This document shows positions 43,792 to 52,433 of a stretch of DNA of 64,000 nucleotides, piece by piece. The notes under the pieces were generated by a model. The model saw nothing but the letters and a program-made list of their open reading frames with translations, was not told the origin of the DNA and did no database searches. How positions within the stretch are numbered: position 1 is the first letter of the stretch; every line of letters begins with the position of its first letter. The stretch comes from Bordetella genomosp. 10 (GTDB taxonomy: Bacteria > Pseudomonadota > Gammaproteobacteria > Burkholderiales > Burkholderiaceae_B), in contig NZ_NEVM01000005.1 in assembly GCF_002261225.1 (NCBI RefSeq), positions 2,480,001-2,544,000 of the forward strand, read 5' to 3'. The translations under genes were made by a program, and so were the position numbers.

Positions 43792-46319
43792 TCGAGCGCC
43801 GCCATTCCGAGCGCCGCTTTTCCATCCTCGGGCGCATTTTCACCACGGGCCTGGCGCTGCTGGGCTGCGCGTCCATCGGCCTGGCGCTGTTCCTGCGCCA
43901 CGATGCGCACCGCGCGGCGGACCGCGCTTTCGACCGGCTGCTGGCCGCCTCCGCGCTGACCATCGCGGGCTCGGTGCGCATCGGCGACGGCGGCATCGTG
44001 GTCGAGCCACCGCACGCCGCGCTGGCCATGCTGTCCGGTATGAACCGCGTGTTCTACGCGGCGCGCGGGCCGGACGGCGAGGCGATCACCGGCTACGACG
44101 ATCTGGCCTGGGCCCTGCCGCCCGCGGCATCGTCCAGCCCCAGGTACGACGATATCGAATACCGCGGCGAAGCGGTGCGCGTGGCGACGGTGGGCCGCCT
44201 GGTGACCGCGGGACCGCGCGCCGGCTGGGTCACCATCCGCGTCGCCGAGACCCGCGACGCGCGCGACGCCCTGGCCTCGGAGCTCTGGCGGCGCGGCGTC
44301 GGGCCGCTGCTGGCGATCGCGCTGCTGGCGCTGGCCTTGCTGTGGTTCGGCCTGCGCCGCGCGTTCGCGCCCCTGGCGGCGATGGAACAGGAATTGAGCC
44401 GGCGCGAGCCCCACGACTTGCGGCCGCTGGCCATGCCGGCGCCGCGCGAGGTGACGCGCCTGGCCGAAGCGCTGAACGGCGTCATGCCGCGCCTGGAAAG
44501 CGCCATGCGCAACATCAATACGCTGGTGGCCGACGCCGCCCACCAGGTGCGCACGCCGCTGGCGTCGCTGCGCGCGCAGGCCGAGGTCGCGATGGAGGAG
44601 ACCGATCCGCAACGCCTGCACGAGCGCGTGACGCGCATACACCAGAACGCGACCGTCGCCAGCCAGTTGGTCAGCCAGTTGCTGATGGACGCGACCATCA
44701 CCCACCGCCTGGGCATGCGCGGCACGGCCAGCGTGGGCATCGCCGAAATCGTCAACGACACGCGCAACCATATCGGGCCGCTGGAAGCCGCGCGGCTGCG
44801 CATTTTCATCGCGCCCGAAGTGCGGCGCGCCCGCGTGACCGGCGACCGCGTGGCCCTGCGGGAAATGCTGCGCAACCTGGTCGACAACGCCCTGCGCTAC
44901 GCGCCGGCGGGGCCGATCGAGATCCAGGTCACGCCGGTGTCGGCGCTGCGCGTGGCCATTACGGTCAACGACCACGGCCCGGGCATCCCGGACAACGAGA
45001 TCGAACTGGTGCAGGAGCGTTTCCAGCGAGGCAGCAGCGGCGCGCAGCAGCCGGGCTCCGGCCTGGGGCTGGCCATCGTGCGCATGGTGGCGCAGGCGCA
45101 CGGCGGCGCGCTGTGGCTGCGCAACCGTGCGGGCGGCGGCCTGGCGGCCAAGGTGATCCTGCCGCGCGTCAAGCCGACCTACCGGAAATCCACGGCCATG
45201 CTGGCGGCCGCCGCGGCGGCGGTGCTGCTGTCGGCCGCGGGGGCGCCCGCGCCGGCGCGGGCCCAGGGCTGCGCCAAGGTCCCCGCCACGACGCACTATC
45301 CGACCCCCACGCCGGGCGATCCGCAACTGACCATCGCCGGCACCACCGACACGGCGACGATGAGCGGACTGATCCAGTCCTTCCAGAACGCCCATCCCGG
45401 CGTCGCGGTGAGCTACCTGGAAATGGGCAGCCGCGCCCTCTACGACGCCGCGGAAGCGGGACGCCTGCCCGACGTGGACGTGCTGATGAGCCCGGCGACG
45501 GACCTGCAGGTGCGGCTGGCCAACGACGGCTACGCGCTGCGCTACGAGACGCCGCGCGCGGCCGGCATGCCGGAATGGGCGACGTGGCGCAATGAAGTCT
45601 TCGGCTTCACGCTGGAGCCGGTGGTGATGGTCTACAACCCACGCCGCTATACCGAGGCCACGGCGCCGCGCTCGCACCAGGCGCTGCTGCGCCTGCTCGA
45701 AAGCGATGGCGCCGCCCTGCATGGACGCATCGGCACCTACGACCTCACGCGCAGCAGCGTGGGCTACCTGCTGGCCGAACAGGACGAGCAGGTCTCGTCC
45801 GACTTCTGGGGCCTGGCCCATGCCCTGGGCCGGGCGGGCGTGCGGCGCGCCGCCTGCGGCCAGGACATCCTCGACGCCATCGAGCATGACCAACTGGACC
45901 TGGGCTACAACGTGCTGGGCTCGCAGGCGCTGGCGCGGCTGGCCGCCGGCGGACGCATCGGCGTGATCTATCCACGCGACTACGAACTGGTGCTGACCCG
46001 TTCGGTGCTGATCGCCCGCCATACCCGCCAGCCGGCGCTGGCGCGCGCGCTGGTGGACTGGCTGCTGTCGCCGGCGGGACAGGCCGCGGCCGCCGGCAGA
46101 CCGGGGCTGGGATCGCTGATCGCCGGCACGCCCGGCCCCTGGACGGCCGACGCCGTGCTGGCGCACACGCCGGGCGTGGTGCAGCCGGTCGCCATGGGCC
46201 CGGGCCTGCTGGCCGGCCTGGACCGCCAGCGCCAGGCGCGCTTCATTCGCAACTGGCTGCGGCTGGTCGGAGAGGCGCCGCCGGACGGCCCGGTCGCTTC
46301 CGCCGACGACGGTGAATGA
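43788..46319 (+). CDS. Histidine kinase fused in frame to a periplasmic solute-binding domain
   Basis: One 843-aa frame. The TTG start at 43788 (LIERRHSERRFSILGR) is chosen because the first ATG would remove the first membrane span. Residues 12-36 are TM1, 37-171 a periplasmic TctE-type sensor region, and 172-190 TM2. The kinase follows: H-box DAAHQVRTPLASL with H252, N-box NLVDNALRY, G-boxes DHGPGIP and GSGLGLAI. Residues about 468-490 are a third hydrophobic segment with a signal-peptidase-like PARAQG. Residues about 500-843 are an AfuA/FbpA-type binding domain, paralogous to the next gene's product. Three spans put it in the periplasm. A weak GGAAA lies 10 bases before an internal ATG at 45198, so separate translation or cleavage of the binding domain is possible. 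Confidence 0.88.
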   Translation: MIERRHSERRFSILGRIFTTGLALLGCASIGLALFLRHDAHRAADRAFDRLLAASALTIAGSVRIGDGGIVVEPPHAALAMLSGMNRVFYAARGPDGEAITGYDDLAWALPPAASSSPRYDDIEYRGEAVRVATVGRLVTAGPRAGWVTIRVAETRDARDALASELWRRGVGPLLAIALLALALLWFGLRRAFAPLAAMEQELSRREPHDLRPLAMPAPREVTRLAEALNGVMPRLESAMRNINTLVADAAHQVRTPLASLRAQAEVAMEETDPQRLHERVTRIHQNATVASQLVSQLLMDATITHRLGMRGTASVGIAEIVNDTRNHIGPLEAARLRIFIAPEVRRARVTGDRVALREMLRNLVDNALRYAPAGPIEIQVTPVSALRVAITVNDHGPGIPDNEIELVQERFQRGSSGAQQPGSGLGLAIVRMVAQAHGGALWLRNRAGGGLAAKVILPRVKPTYRKSTAMLAAAAAAVLLSAAGAPAPARAQGCAKVPATTHYPTPTPGDPQLTIAGTTDTATMSGLIQSFQNAHPGVAVSYLEMGSRALYDAAEAGRLPDVDVLMSPATDLQVRLANDGYALRYETPRAAGMPEWATWRNEVFGFTLEPVVMVYNPRRYTEATAPRSHQALLRLLESDGAALHGRIGTYDLTRSSVGYLLAEQDEQVSSDFWGLAHALGRAGVRRAACGQDILDAIEHDQLDLGYNVLGSQALARLAAGGRIGVIYPRDYELVLTRSVLIARHTRQPALARALVDWLLSPAGQAAAAGRPGLGSLIAGTPGPWTADAVLAHTPGVVQPVAMGPGLLAGLDRQRQARFIRNWLRLVGEAPPDGPVASADDGE

Positions 46320-46363
46320 GACCCGTGAACTGAAACCGGTCCGGGACGCGGCCATGCCCGCCA

Positions 46364-46405
46364 CCTGTCGCCGCGTGACAGCATCACGACAGGACGGCGA
46401 CAGGA
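46364..46405. promoter_or_regulatory. Nested inverted and 11-bp-period direct repeats: candidate response-regulator operator
   Basis: CCTGTCGCCG (46364-46373) pairs with CGGCGACAGG (46395-46404). Inside lies CGTGA-cagca-TCACG (46374-46388). CGACAGGA occurs at 46387-46394 and 46398-46405, an exact 11-bp period as bound by OmpR-family dimers. The site is about 80-120 bp upstream of the transporter's binding-protein gene. It could also act as a hairpin after the kinase gene. Confidence 0.5.
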
Positions 46406-46483
46406 TTGCAAACCTAAGATGCCGCCAGACGACTGCCCAAGTCGCCTCGAACTATTCCAATATCAATACCCGGAGAGACATCC

Positions 46484-47578
46484 ATGCTTCCCCAGTCCCG
46501 CCTCGCGGCCGCCTGCGCCGCCGCTTTCGCCCTTGCTTCCGGCAGCGCCCTGGCCCAGGTCCCCGCCGGCTACCCGGCCGATTACCAGAAGATCATCGAC
46601 GGCGCCAAGAAGGAAGGCACCGTGGTCATCTACTCGACCACCGACACCAAGGCCGCCGGCCCCATCATCAAGGGCTTCGAAGCCGCCTACCCCGGCGTCA
46701 AGGTCGAATACAACGACATGAACAGCACCGAGCTGTACAACCGCTTCATCAGCGAACAGGCGGCGGGCGGCAACAGCGGCGACGTGGTGTGGAGCTCGTC
46801 GATGGATTCGGCGCTGAAGCTGGCGACCGACTACGCCCTGCAATACAAGTCGCCGGAAAGCGGCAAGCTGCCGTCCTGGGCCGTCTGGAAGGACGCCGCC
46901 TACGGCACCACGTACGAACCGGCCGTCTTCATCTACAACAAGCGCCTGATCGCCCAGGCCGACGTGCCGAGCACCCACGCGGCGCTGGCCAAGCTGGTCG
47001 CCTCGCAGACCGACAAGTTCAAGAACAAGGTCACCACCTACGACGTCGAGAAGTCCGCCGTGGGCTTCATGCTGGCGGTGCAGGACAAGGCCAACGACAG
47101 CAAGTATTTCGACACGCTGCGCGACATCGCCAAGGGCGGACTGGTGGTGCAATCCTCGACCGGCACCATGATGGAACGCGTGTCGTCGGGCGAGAACCTG
47201 ATCGGCTACAACATCCTCGGCTCGTACGCCGAGGCGCGCGCCAAGACCGATTCCTCCATCGGCATCGTCTATCCCACCGACTACACCCTGGTGCTGTCGC
47301 GCGTGTCCTTCATCGCCAAGAAATCCAAGCACCGCAACGCCGCCAAGCTGTGGCAGGACTTCCTGCTGTCGCAGAAAGGCCAGGACCTGGTCGCCAACCA
47401 GGCCGACATGGCGTCGATCCGCGACGACGTGCCCGGCGACAACGACGTCGACGGCATGACCAAGAAGCTGGGCAGCGCGCTCAAGCCCATCCCGGTCAAT
47501 GAAAACCTGCTCGACTTCCTCGAACAGAAGAAGCGCCTGGAATTCATCAAGGACTGGCGCGCGGCGGCCGGCAAGTAA
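46484..47578 (+). CDS. AfuA/FbpA-type ABC solute-binding protein
   Basis: Periplasmic binding protein, 364 aa. The signal peptide (MLPQSRLAAACAAAFALASG followed by SALA) is cleaved before QVPAGYPADYQ. The mature protein has KEGTVVIYSTTDTKAAGPII, ENLIGYNILGSYAEARA and IGIVYPTDYTLVLSRVSF. The last two motifs align with GYNVLGSQALARL and IGVIYPRDYELVLTRSVL in the kinase-fused domain. GGAGAG precedes the ATG. It is first gene of the transporter operon. Members of this family bind ferric iron, hexose phosphates, phosphoglycerate or phosphonates; a phosphorylated organic ligand is my preferred guess given the PgtC-like arrangement. Confidence 0.88.
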   Translation: MLPQSRLAAACAAAFALASGSALAQVPAGYPADYQKIIDGAKKEGTVVIYSTTDTKAAGPIIKGFEAAYPGVKVEYNDMNSTELYNRFISEQAAGGNSGDVVWSSSMDSALKLATDYALQYKSPESGKLPSWAVWKDAAYGTTYEPAVFIYNKRLIAQADVPSTHAALAKLVASQTDKFKNKVTTYDVEKSAVGFMLAVQDKANDSKYFDTLRDIAKGGLVVQSSTGTMMERVSSGENLIGYNILGSYAEARAKTDSSIGIVYPTDYTLVLSRVSFIAKKSKHRNAAKLWQDFLLSQKGQDLVANQADMASIRDDVPGDNDVDGMTKKLGSALKPIPVNENLLDFLEQKKRLEFIKDWRAAAGK

Positions 47579-47739
47579 GCGGCAGATAAGCGGCGAACAA
47601 GCCGCCGGCCGGCTAGGCCCCGGGCCCGTCCCGCGTCCGCGTCATGCGCGGACCGGCAGCGCGCCCGGACCCTTCCGCCGGCGGCCCGGCCCACGGCCGT
47701 CTCCGGCCAAGCCTCCGGCTATTTACCAGGATTCCCATC

Positions 47740-49512
47740 ATGCAGTCATTGCGCTCAAAATGGCAGTCGCTGCCGCGCGGCGTGACCGTAGCGATCACGG
47801 CGCTGGCCATCTACGTGCCGCTGTCGCTGATCATCTACCAGAGCTTTCTGTCGGCGCCGTTCTTCATGCCGTCGAAGACCGTCAGCCTGGACGCGTTCCG
47901 CTTCATCTTCGACGACCCCGATTTCTACAAGGCCCTGATCAGCGGCCTGATCCTGGCCTTCGGCCTGTTCATCATCGCCGTGCCGCTGGGCGGCATGCTG
48001 GCCTTCCTGATGATACGCACCGACCTGCCGGGACGGCGCTGGATCGAGCCCCTGATCCTGGTGCCCGTCTTCGTCTCGCCCATGGTGCTGGGCTTCGGCT
48101 ACGTGGTGGCCGCGGGGCCGGTGGGCTTCTTCTCGAAATGGGCGCAGGACCTGCTGGGCTTCGTGCCGTGGAATATCTATTCCATGACCAGCATCGTCAT
48201 CATCGCCGGCCTGACCCACGTGCCGCACGCCTATCTCTATATCTCCTCGGCCCTGCGCAGCATGGGTTCGGACGTGGAGGAAGCCGCGCGCATCACCGGC
48301 GCCTCGCCGCTGCGCGTGATGATGTCCGTCAGCCTGCCCATGGTGCGGCCGGCCCTGCTCTACGCCAGCGTGCTGCTGTTCTTCCTGGGTCTGGAAGTCT
48401 TCGGCCTGGTGCTGGTGCTGGGCGACCCGGAAGGCAACCTGGTGCTGGCGACCTATCTGTACAAGCTGACCAACAAGCTGGGCGTGCCGTCCTATCACCT
48501 GATGGCGGCGGTCACGGTCGTGCTGATCTGCATGACCGTCCCGCTGGTGGCCCTGCAGCGCCGCCTGATGCGCACCGCCAACCGTTTCGTCACCATGAAG
48601 GGCAAGGCCTCGCGCGCGCGGCCGCTGCCGCTGGGCAAGTGGCGCTGGGCGGCGGGCGGCGTGGTCGCGGCGTGGCTGTTCGTCACCGTCGTCGTGCCGC
48701 TGGTGGGCGTGCTGCTGCGCGCCTTCGTGTCCAACTGGGGCATGGGCGTGCGGCTGGTGGACGTGCTGTCGCTGGAGGCCTTCCGCGCCGTCTTCGCCTC
48801 TCCCAACCTGATACGCGCCATCGTCAATTCCGTGGCGATCGGCGTGATCGGGGGCGCCCTGGCGGTGATCTGCTACGGCTTCATCGGCCTGGCCATGCAC
48901 CGGCGCCAGGACGGCGTCACCCGCTTCCTCGACTACAGCGTGCTGGTGCCGCGCGCTGTGCCCGGCCTGCTCGCCGGCCTGGCCTTCCTGTGGGTGTTCC
49001 TGTTCGTGCCGCTCTGGCTGGACAACGCCCTGGACGAGGGCGGCATCCTGTCGGCGCTGCCCTATGCCGAATGGCTGCGCGAAAACTTCGTCGAGTGGCT
49101 GCGCAGCATCCGCAGCACCATCTTCAGCGTCTGGGTGGCCTACACCGTCGTCTGGATGGCCTACGGGCTGCGCCTGATTTCCTCCACCCTGTTGCAGGTG
49201 GGCCCGGAACTGGAGGAAGCCGCGCGCAGCGCCGGCGCCCGGCGCGGCCAGGTGACGCGCCACGTCACGGTGCCCCTGGCGCGGCACGGCCTGGTCGGCG
49301 CCTGGCTGCTGATGTTCCTTATTTTCGAGCGCGAATACTCCACCGGCGTGTACCTGCTGTCGCCGGGCACGGAGACCATCGGGTCGATGCTGGTGTCGCT
49401 GTGGGCGACCGGCGCCATCGACATCGTGGCCGCGCTGTCCTTCATCAATATCGTGCTGGTCGTCATCGGCCTGGGCATCGCCCTGCGATTCGGAGTGAAA
49501 CTTCATGATTGA
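47740..49512 (+). CDS. FbpB/AfuB-type ABC permease (two fused permease domains)
   Basis: Inner-membrane permease, 590 aa from the ATG at 47740. It has about twelve membrane spans in two homologous halves. Each half has an EAA-type coupling loop: DVEEAARITGASPLRVMM and ELEEAARSAGARRGQVTR. This double-domain form is typical of iron(III)/AfuB-type importers. Its end overlaps the ATPase start by 8 bp. The gap of about 160 bp from the binding-protein gene has no other gene. Confidence 0.92.
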   Translation: MQSLRSKWQSLPRGVTVAITALAIYVPLSLIIYQSFLSAPFFMPSKTVSLDAFRFIFDDPDFYKALISGLILAFGLFIIAVPLGGMLAFLMIRTDLPGRRWIEPLILVPVFVSPMVLGFGYVVAAGPVGFFSKWAQDLLGFVPWNIYSMTSIVIIAGLTHVPHAYLYISSALRSMGSDVEEAARITGASPLRVMMSVSLPMVRPALLYASVLLFFLGLEVFGLVLVLGDPEGNLVLATYLYKLTNKLGVPSYHLMAAVTVVLICMTVPLVALQRRLMRTANRFVTMKGKASRARPLPLGKWRWAAGGVVAAWLFVTVVVPLVGVLLRAFVSNWGMGVRLVDVLSLEAFRAVFASPNLIRAIVNSVAIGVIGGALAVICYGFIGLAMHRRQDGVTRFLDYSVLVPRAVPGLLAGLAFLWVFLFVPLWLDNALDEGGILSALPYAEWLRENFVEWLRSIRSTIFSVWVAYTVVWMAYGLRLISSTLLQVGPELEEAARSAGARRGQVTRHVTVPLARHGLVGAWLLMFLIFEREYSTGVYLLSPGTETIGSMLVSLWATGAIDIVAALSFINIVLVVIGLGIALRFGVKLHD

Positions 49513-50590
49513 ACTGTCAGTGGAAGACCTGCACCTGGACTATGGCGACGTGCCGGTGCTCAAGGGCGTATCGATGGAATTGCGCCAGGGCGAAGTGGTT
49601 TCGCTGCTGGGACCGTCGGGCAGCGGCAAGACCACGCTGCTGCGCGCGGTGGCCGGCCTGGAGGCCGCCAAGCGCGGCAAGATCGCCATCGGCGAGCGCG
49701 TGGTGTTCGACGGCGCCAAGGGCGAAGTGCCGGCCGAGGACCGCAACCTGGGGCTGGTGTTCCAGTCCTATGCGCTGTGGCCGCACAAGACCGTGTACGA
49801 CAACGTGGCCTACCCCCTGCAACTGCGCCGCACCCCGGCCGCGGAAACGCGCCAGCGCGTGCAGGAAGTGCTGGACCAGTTGGGGCTGGGACACCTGGCC
49901 GCGCGCCACCCGCACCAGTTGTCCGGCGGCCAGCAGCAGCGCGTGGCCATCGGCCGGGCGCTGGTCTACAACCCCCCGGTCATCCTGCTGGACGAGCCGC
50001 TGTCCAACCTGGACGCCAAGCTGCGCGAGGAAGCGCGCGCCTTCCTGCGCGAACTGATCGTGCGCCTGGGCCTGTCGGCCCTGATGGTGACGCATGACCA
50101 GAGCGAGGCGCTGGCGATTTCCGACCGCATCCTGCTGCTGAACAACGGCCGCATCGAACAGCAGGGCACGCCCCAGGAGATGTACGGCGCGCCGCGCACG
50201 CTGTTCTGCGCCGAGTTCATGGGCAGCAACAACCGCATGAACGGCCGGGTCGCCGAAATCCGCGACGGCAAGGCGCGCATCGAGGGGCCGGGCTGGAAGC
50301 TGTGGGGCAAGGCGGCCGACGGGCTGAACGTGGGCCAGGACGCGACCGCCGTCATCCGGGTGGAGCAGGTGCGCCTGGCCGACGATCCGGAAGGCAATCA
50401 CCTGGACATGCAGTTGATGACCGGCATGTACCTGGGCGACCGCTGGGAATATCTCTTCCGCACGCCCGGGGACGACTCGGTCAACGCCATGGCCCTGCGC
50501 GCCTACGGCCACGAAGGCCGCGCCACCGGCGCCTGCCGCCTGGCGCTGCCGGCGTCGCAGGTCTGGGTCTTCCCGCCGGCGGCGAAGTAA
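49505..50590 (+). CDS. FbpC/AfuC-type ABC transporter ATPase
   Basis: ATPase of the importer, 361 aa. Walker A is GPSGSGKTT, the signature is LSGGQQQRVAIGRAL, Walker B is VILLDEPLSNLDAKL, and the switch histidine is in VTHDQSEAL. The C-terminal ~120 residues form a TOBE-like domain. It is translationally coupled to the permease (ATGATTGA overlap) and completes the three-gene operon. Confidence 0.93.
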   Translation: MIELSVEDLHLDYGDVPVLKGVSMELRQGEVVSLLGPSGSGKTTLLRAVAGLEAAKRGKIAIGERVVFDGAKGEVPAEDRNLGLVFQSYALWPHKTVYDNVAYPLQLRRTPAAETRQRVQEVLDQLGLGHLAARHPHQLSGGQQQRVAIGRALVYNPPVILLDEPLSNLDAKLREEARAFLRELIVRLGLSALMVTHDQSEALAISDRILLLNNGRIEQQGTPQEMYGAPRTLFCAEFMGSNNRMNGRVAEIRDGKARIEGPGWKLWGKAADGLNVGQDATAVIRVEQVRLADDPEGNHLDMQLMTGMYLGDRWEYLFRTPGDDSVNAMALRAYGHEGRATGACRLALPASQVWVFPPAAK

Positions 50591-50664
50591 GGAAGGGGAG
50601 CAGCCGGGGGGCAAGCCCGGGGCCGGCCATCCGTCGATCGGCAAAACGGGCCTAAAATGCCCGC

Positions 50665-51561
50665 GTGCAACAGACTTTGCCCTCCTCCCCCCTGACCCGA
50701 TCCGCGCGCTGGCTGAGCGCGCGGGCGCAGCATTACCTGTGGATCGGGCTGGCGATTTCGCTGTTCGTCCATGCCATCGCGCTGGCACTGCGCTTCGCGC
50801 CGCCGCGCACCCCGCATCCGCCGGCCCAGTCGCTGGAAGTCATCCTGGTCAATACGCGCACGGAAAACGCGCCGGCGCACGCCGACGCCCGGGCCCAGGC
50901 CAATGTCGAGGGGGGCGGCGACGCCGAGCGGGGCATGGCGCAGTCGCCGCTGCCGCAGTCGGGCGACGCGCCCAACGCCATCGTGCTGGAAGCCATGCGC
51001 AAGCGGCAGGCGGAGCTGGAAACCGAGCAGCAGCAGTTGCTGACCCAGTTGATGGCGCGCACGCAGGCCGGCCGCGCCCACCAGCAGGGCCAGCCGACGC
51101 CGCAAGCCGCGGCGCCCGGCCACGACGATCTCGACCAGGACAGCGTGCTGCAGAACGCCCAGGTGGCGGCGCTGTCCCAGCGGGTGCAGGCCTATAACAA
51201 GAAGCCGCGGCGCGCCTTCGTGGCGCCGGCCGCCGAGGCCTCGCGCTTCGCGCCCTACCTGGACGCCTGGCGCAACCGGGTCGAAACCATCGGCACCCAA
51301 TACTATCCGGACGAAGCGCGCGGCAAGGTCTATGGCTCGCTGCGCATGACGGTCTACGTGCGCGCCGACGGCAGCGTGGCGGACGTCGAGATCGACAATC
51401 CCTCGCCGCACGCGGTGCTCAACCAGGCGGCGCGCCGCATCGTGCAGTTGTCCGCGCCCTTCCCGCCGTTCCCGCCCGAGATCGCCCGCGATACCGACGT
51501 CCTGGCCATCACGCGGACCTGGAACTTCGTCAACGATACCTTGGAAACCCACGCGCCATGA
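50665..51561 (+). CDS. TonB-family energy transducer-like protein
   Basis: A 298-aa protein with one N-terminal membrane span (about residues 24-45, HYLWIGLAISLFVHAIALAL), a long Q/A/E-rich periplasmic region, and a C-terminal TonB-like domain (GSLRMTVYVRADGSVADVEI to the end). The start is a GTG at 50665. An in-frame TAA lies only 12 bases upstream and a TAAAAT -10-like element ends 6 bases before the GTG, so the mRNA may be leaderless; a TTG at 50677 is the alternative. No exbB/exbD genes are near. The gene overlaps aroE by 4 bp. Whether it truly energises receptors is uncertain. Confidence 0.82.
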   Translation: MQQTLPSSPLTRSARWLSARAQHYLWIGLAISLFVHAIALALRFAPPRTPHPPAQSLEVILVNTRTENAPAHADARAQANVEGGGDAERGMAQSPLPQSGDAPNAIVLEAMRKRQAELETEQQQLLTQLMARTQAGRAHQQGQPTPQAAAPGHDDLDQDSVLQNAQVAALSQRVQAYNKKPRRAFVAPAAEASRFAPYLDAWRNRVETIGTQYYPDEARGKVYGSLRMTVYVRADGSVADVEIDNPSPHAVLNQAARRIVQLSAPFPPFPPEIARDTDVLAITRTWNFVNDTLETHAP

Positions 51562-52427
51562 CCGCCCCCTCCTCCCAACCCGGCCGCTACGCCGTCATCG
51601 GCAATCCGGTGGCGCACAGCCGCTCGCCGCAGATCCACTCCCTGTTCGCGCGGCAGACCGGCATCGACCTGGAGTACGGTCTCCTGCCGGCGCCCCTGGA
51701 CGGCTTCGCGGCGGCGGTGCGGGATTTCTTCGCCCAGGGCGGCCGCGGGCTGAACGTCACCGTGCCGTTCAAGCGGGAGGCCTGGCAACTGGCCGAAGCC
51801 AACCTGAGCGAGCGCGCCCGCCTGGCCGGCGCGGTCAACACCCTGTGGCAGCGCGACGGCGCGCTGCACGGCTGCAATACCGACGGCGTCGGCCTGGTGC
51901 AGGACCTGCGCCGCCTGGGCGCGGACCTGCAAGGCGCCCGCCTGCTGCTGCTGGGCGCCGGCGGCGCCGCGCGCGGCGTGCTGCAACCCCTGGCGCAGGC
52001 CGGCTGCGCGCGCCTGCACATCGTCAACCGCACCGCCGAGCGCGCCCGCGAGCTGGCCAGCGACTGGCTGCGCGCCAGCGGCGCCACCCATCCCGCCGTC
52101 AGCGCCGGCGGCCTGGACGAGGCGGCGCTGGGCGGCCCCTGGGACGTCGTCGTCAACGCCACCTCCAGCAGCCTGGCGGACGCCCCGCCCGAGCTGCCCG
52201 CCGGCCTCTACGCGCCCGGCGCGCTGGCCTACGACATGATGTACGGCGCCCAACCTACCGCCTTCATGCGGCAGGCGGCCGCCGACGGCGCGGCGCACTG
52301 CGCCGACGGCCTGGGCATGCTGGTCGGCCAGGCGGCCGAAAGCTTTTACATCTGGCACGGCGTGCGGCCCGACCCGGAACCGGTGCTGCAGGCCCTGCGC
52401 GCGGCCCTGGCCGCGCCGGCGCGCTGA
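51558..52427 (+). CDS. aroE: Shikimate dehydrogenase
   Basis: NADP-dependent reduction of 3-dehydroshikimate, 289 aa. Substrate residues are in GNPVAHSRSPQIH, the catalytic lysine in NVTVPFKREAW, and the NADP loop is LLLGAGGAARGVLQPL. NRTAERA and GLGMLVGQAAESFYIW are also conserved. It overlaps the TonB-like gene (ATGA) and lies 6 bp before mtgA. Confidence 0.97.
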   Translation: MTAPSSQPGRYAVIGNPVAHSRSPQIHSLFARQTGIDLEYGLLPAPLDGFAAAVRDFFAQGGRGLNVTVPFKREAWQLAEANLSERARLAGAVNTLWQRDGALHGCNTDGVGLVQDLRRLGADLQGARLLLLGAGGAARGVLQPLAQAGCARLHIVNRTAERARELASDWLRASGATHPAVSAGGLDEAALGGPWDVVVNATSSSLADAPPELPAGLYAPGALAYDMMYGAQPTAFMRQAAADGAAHCADGLGMLVGQAAESFYIWHGVRPDPEPVLQALRAALAAPAR

Positions 52428-52433
52428 TCCCGC

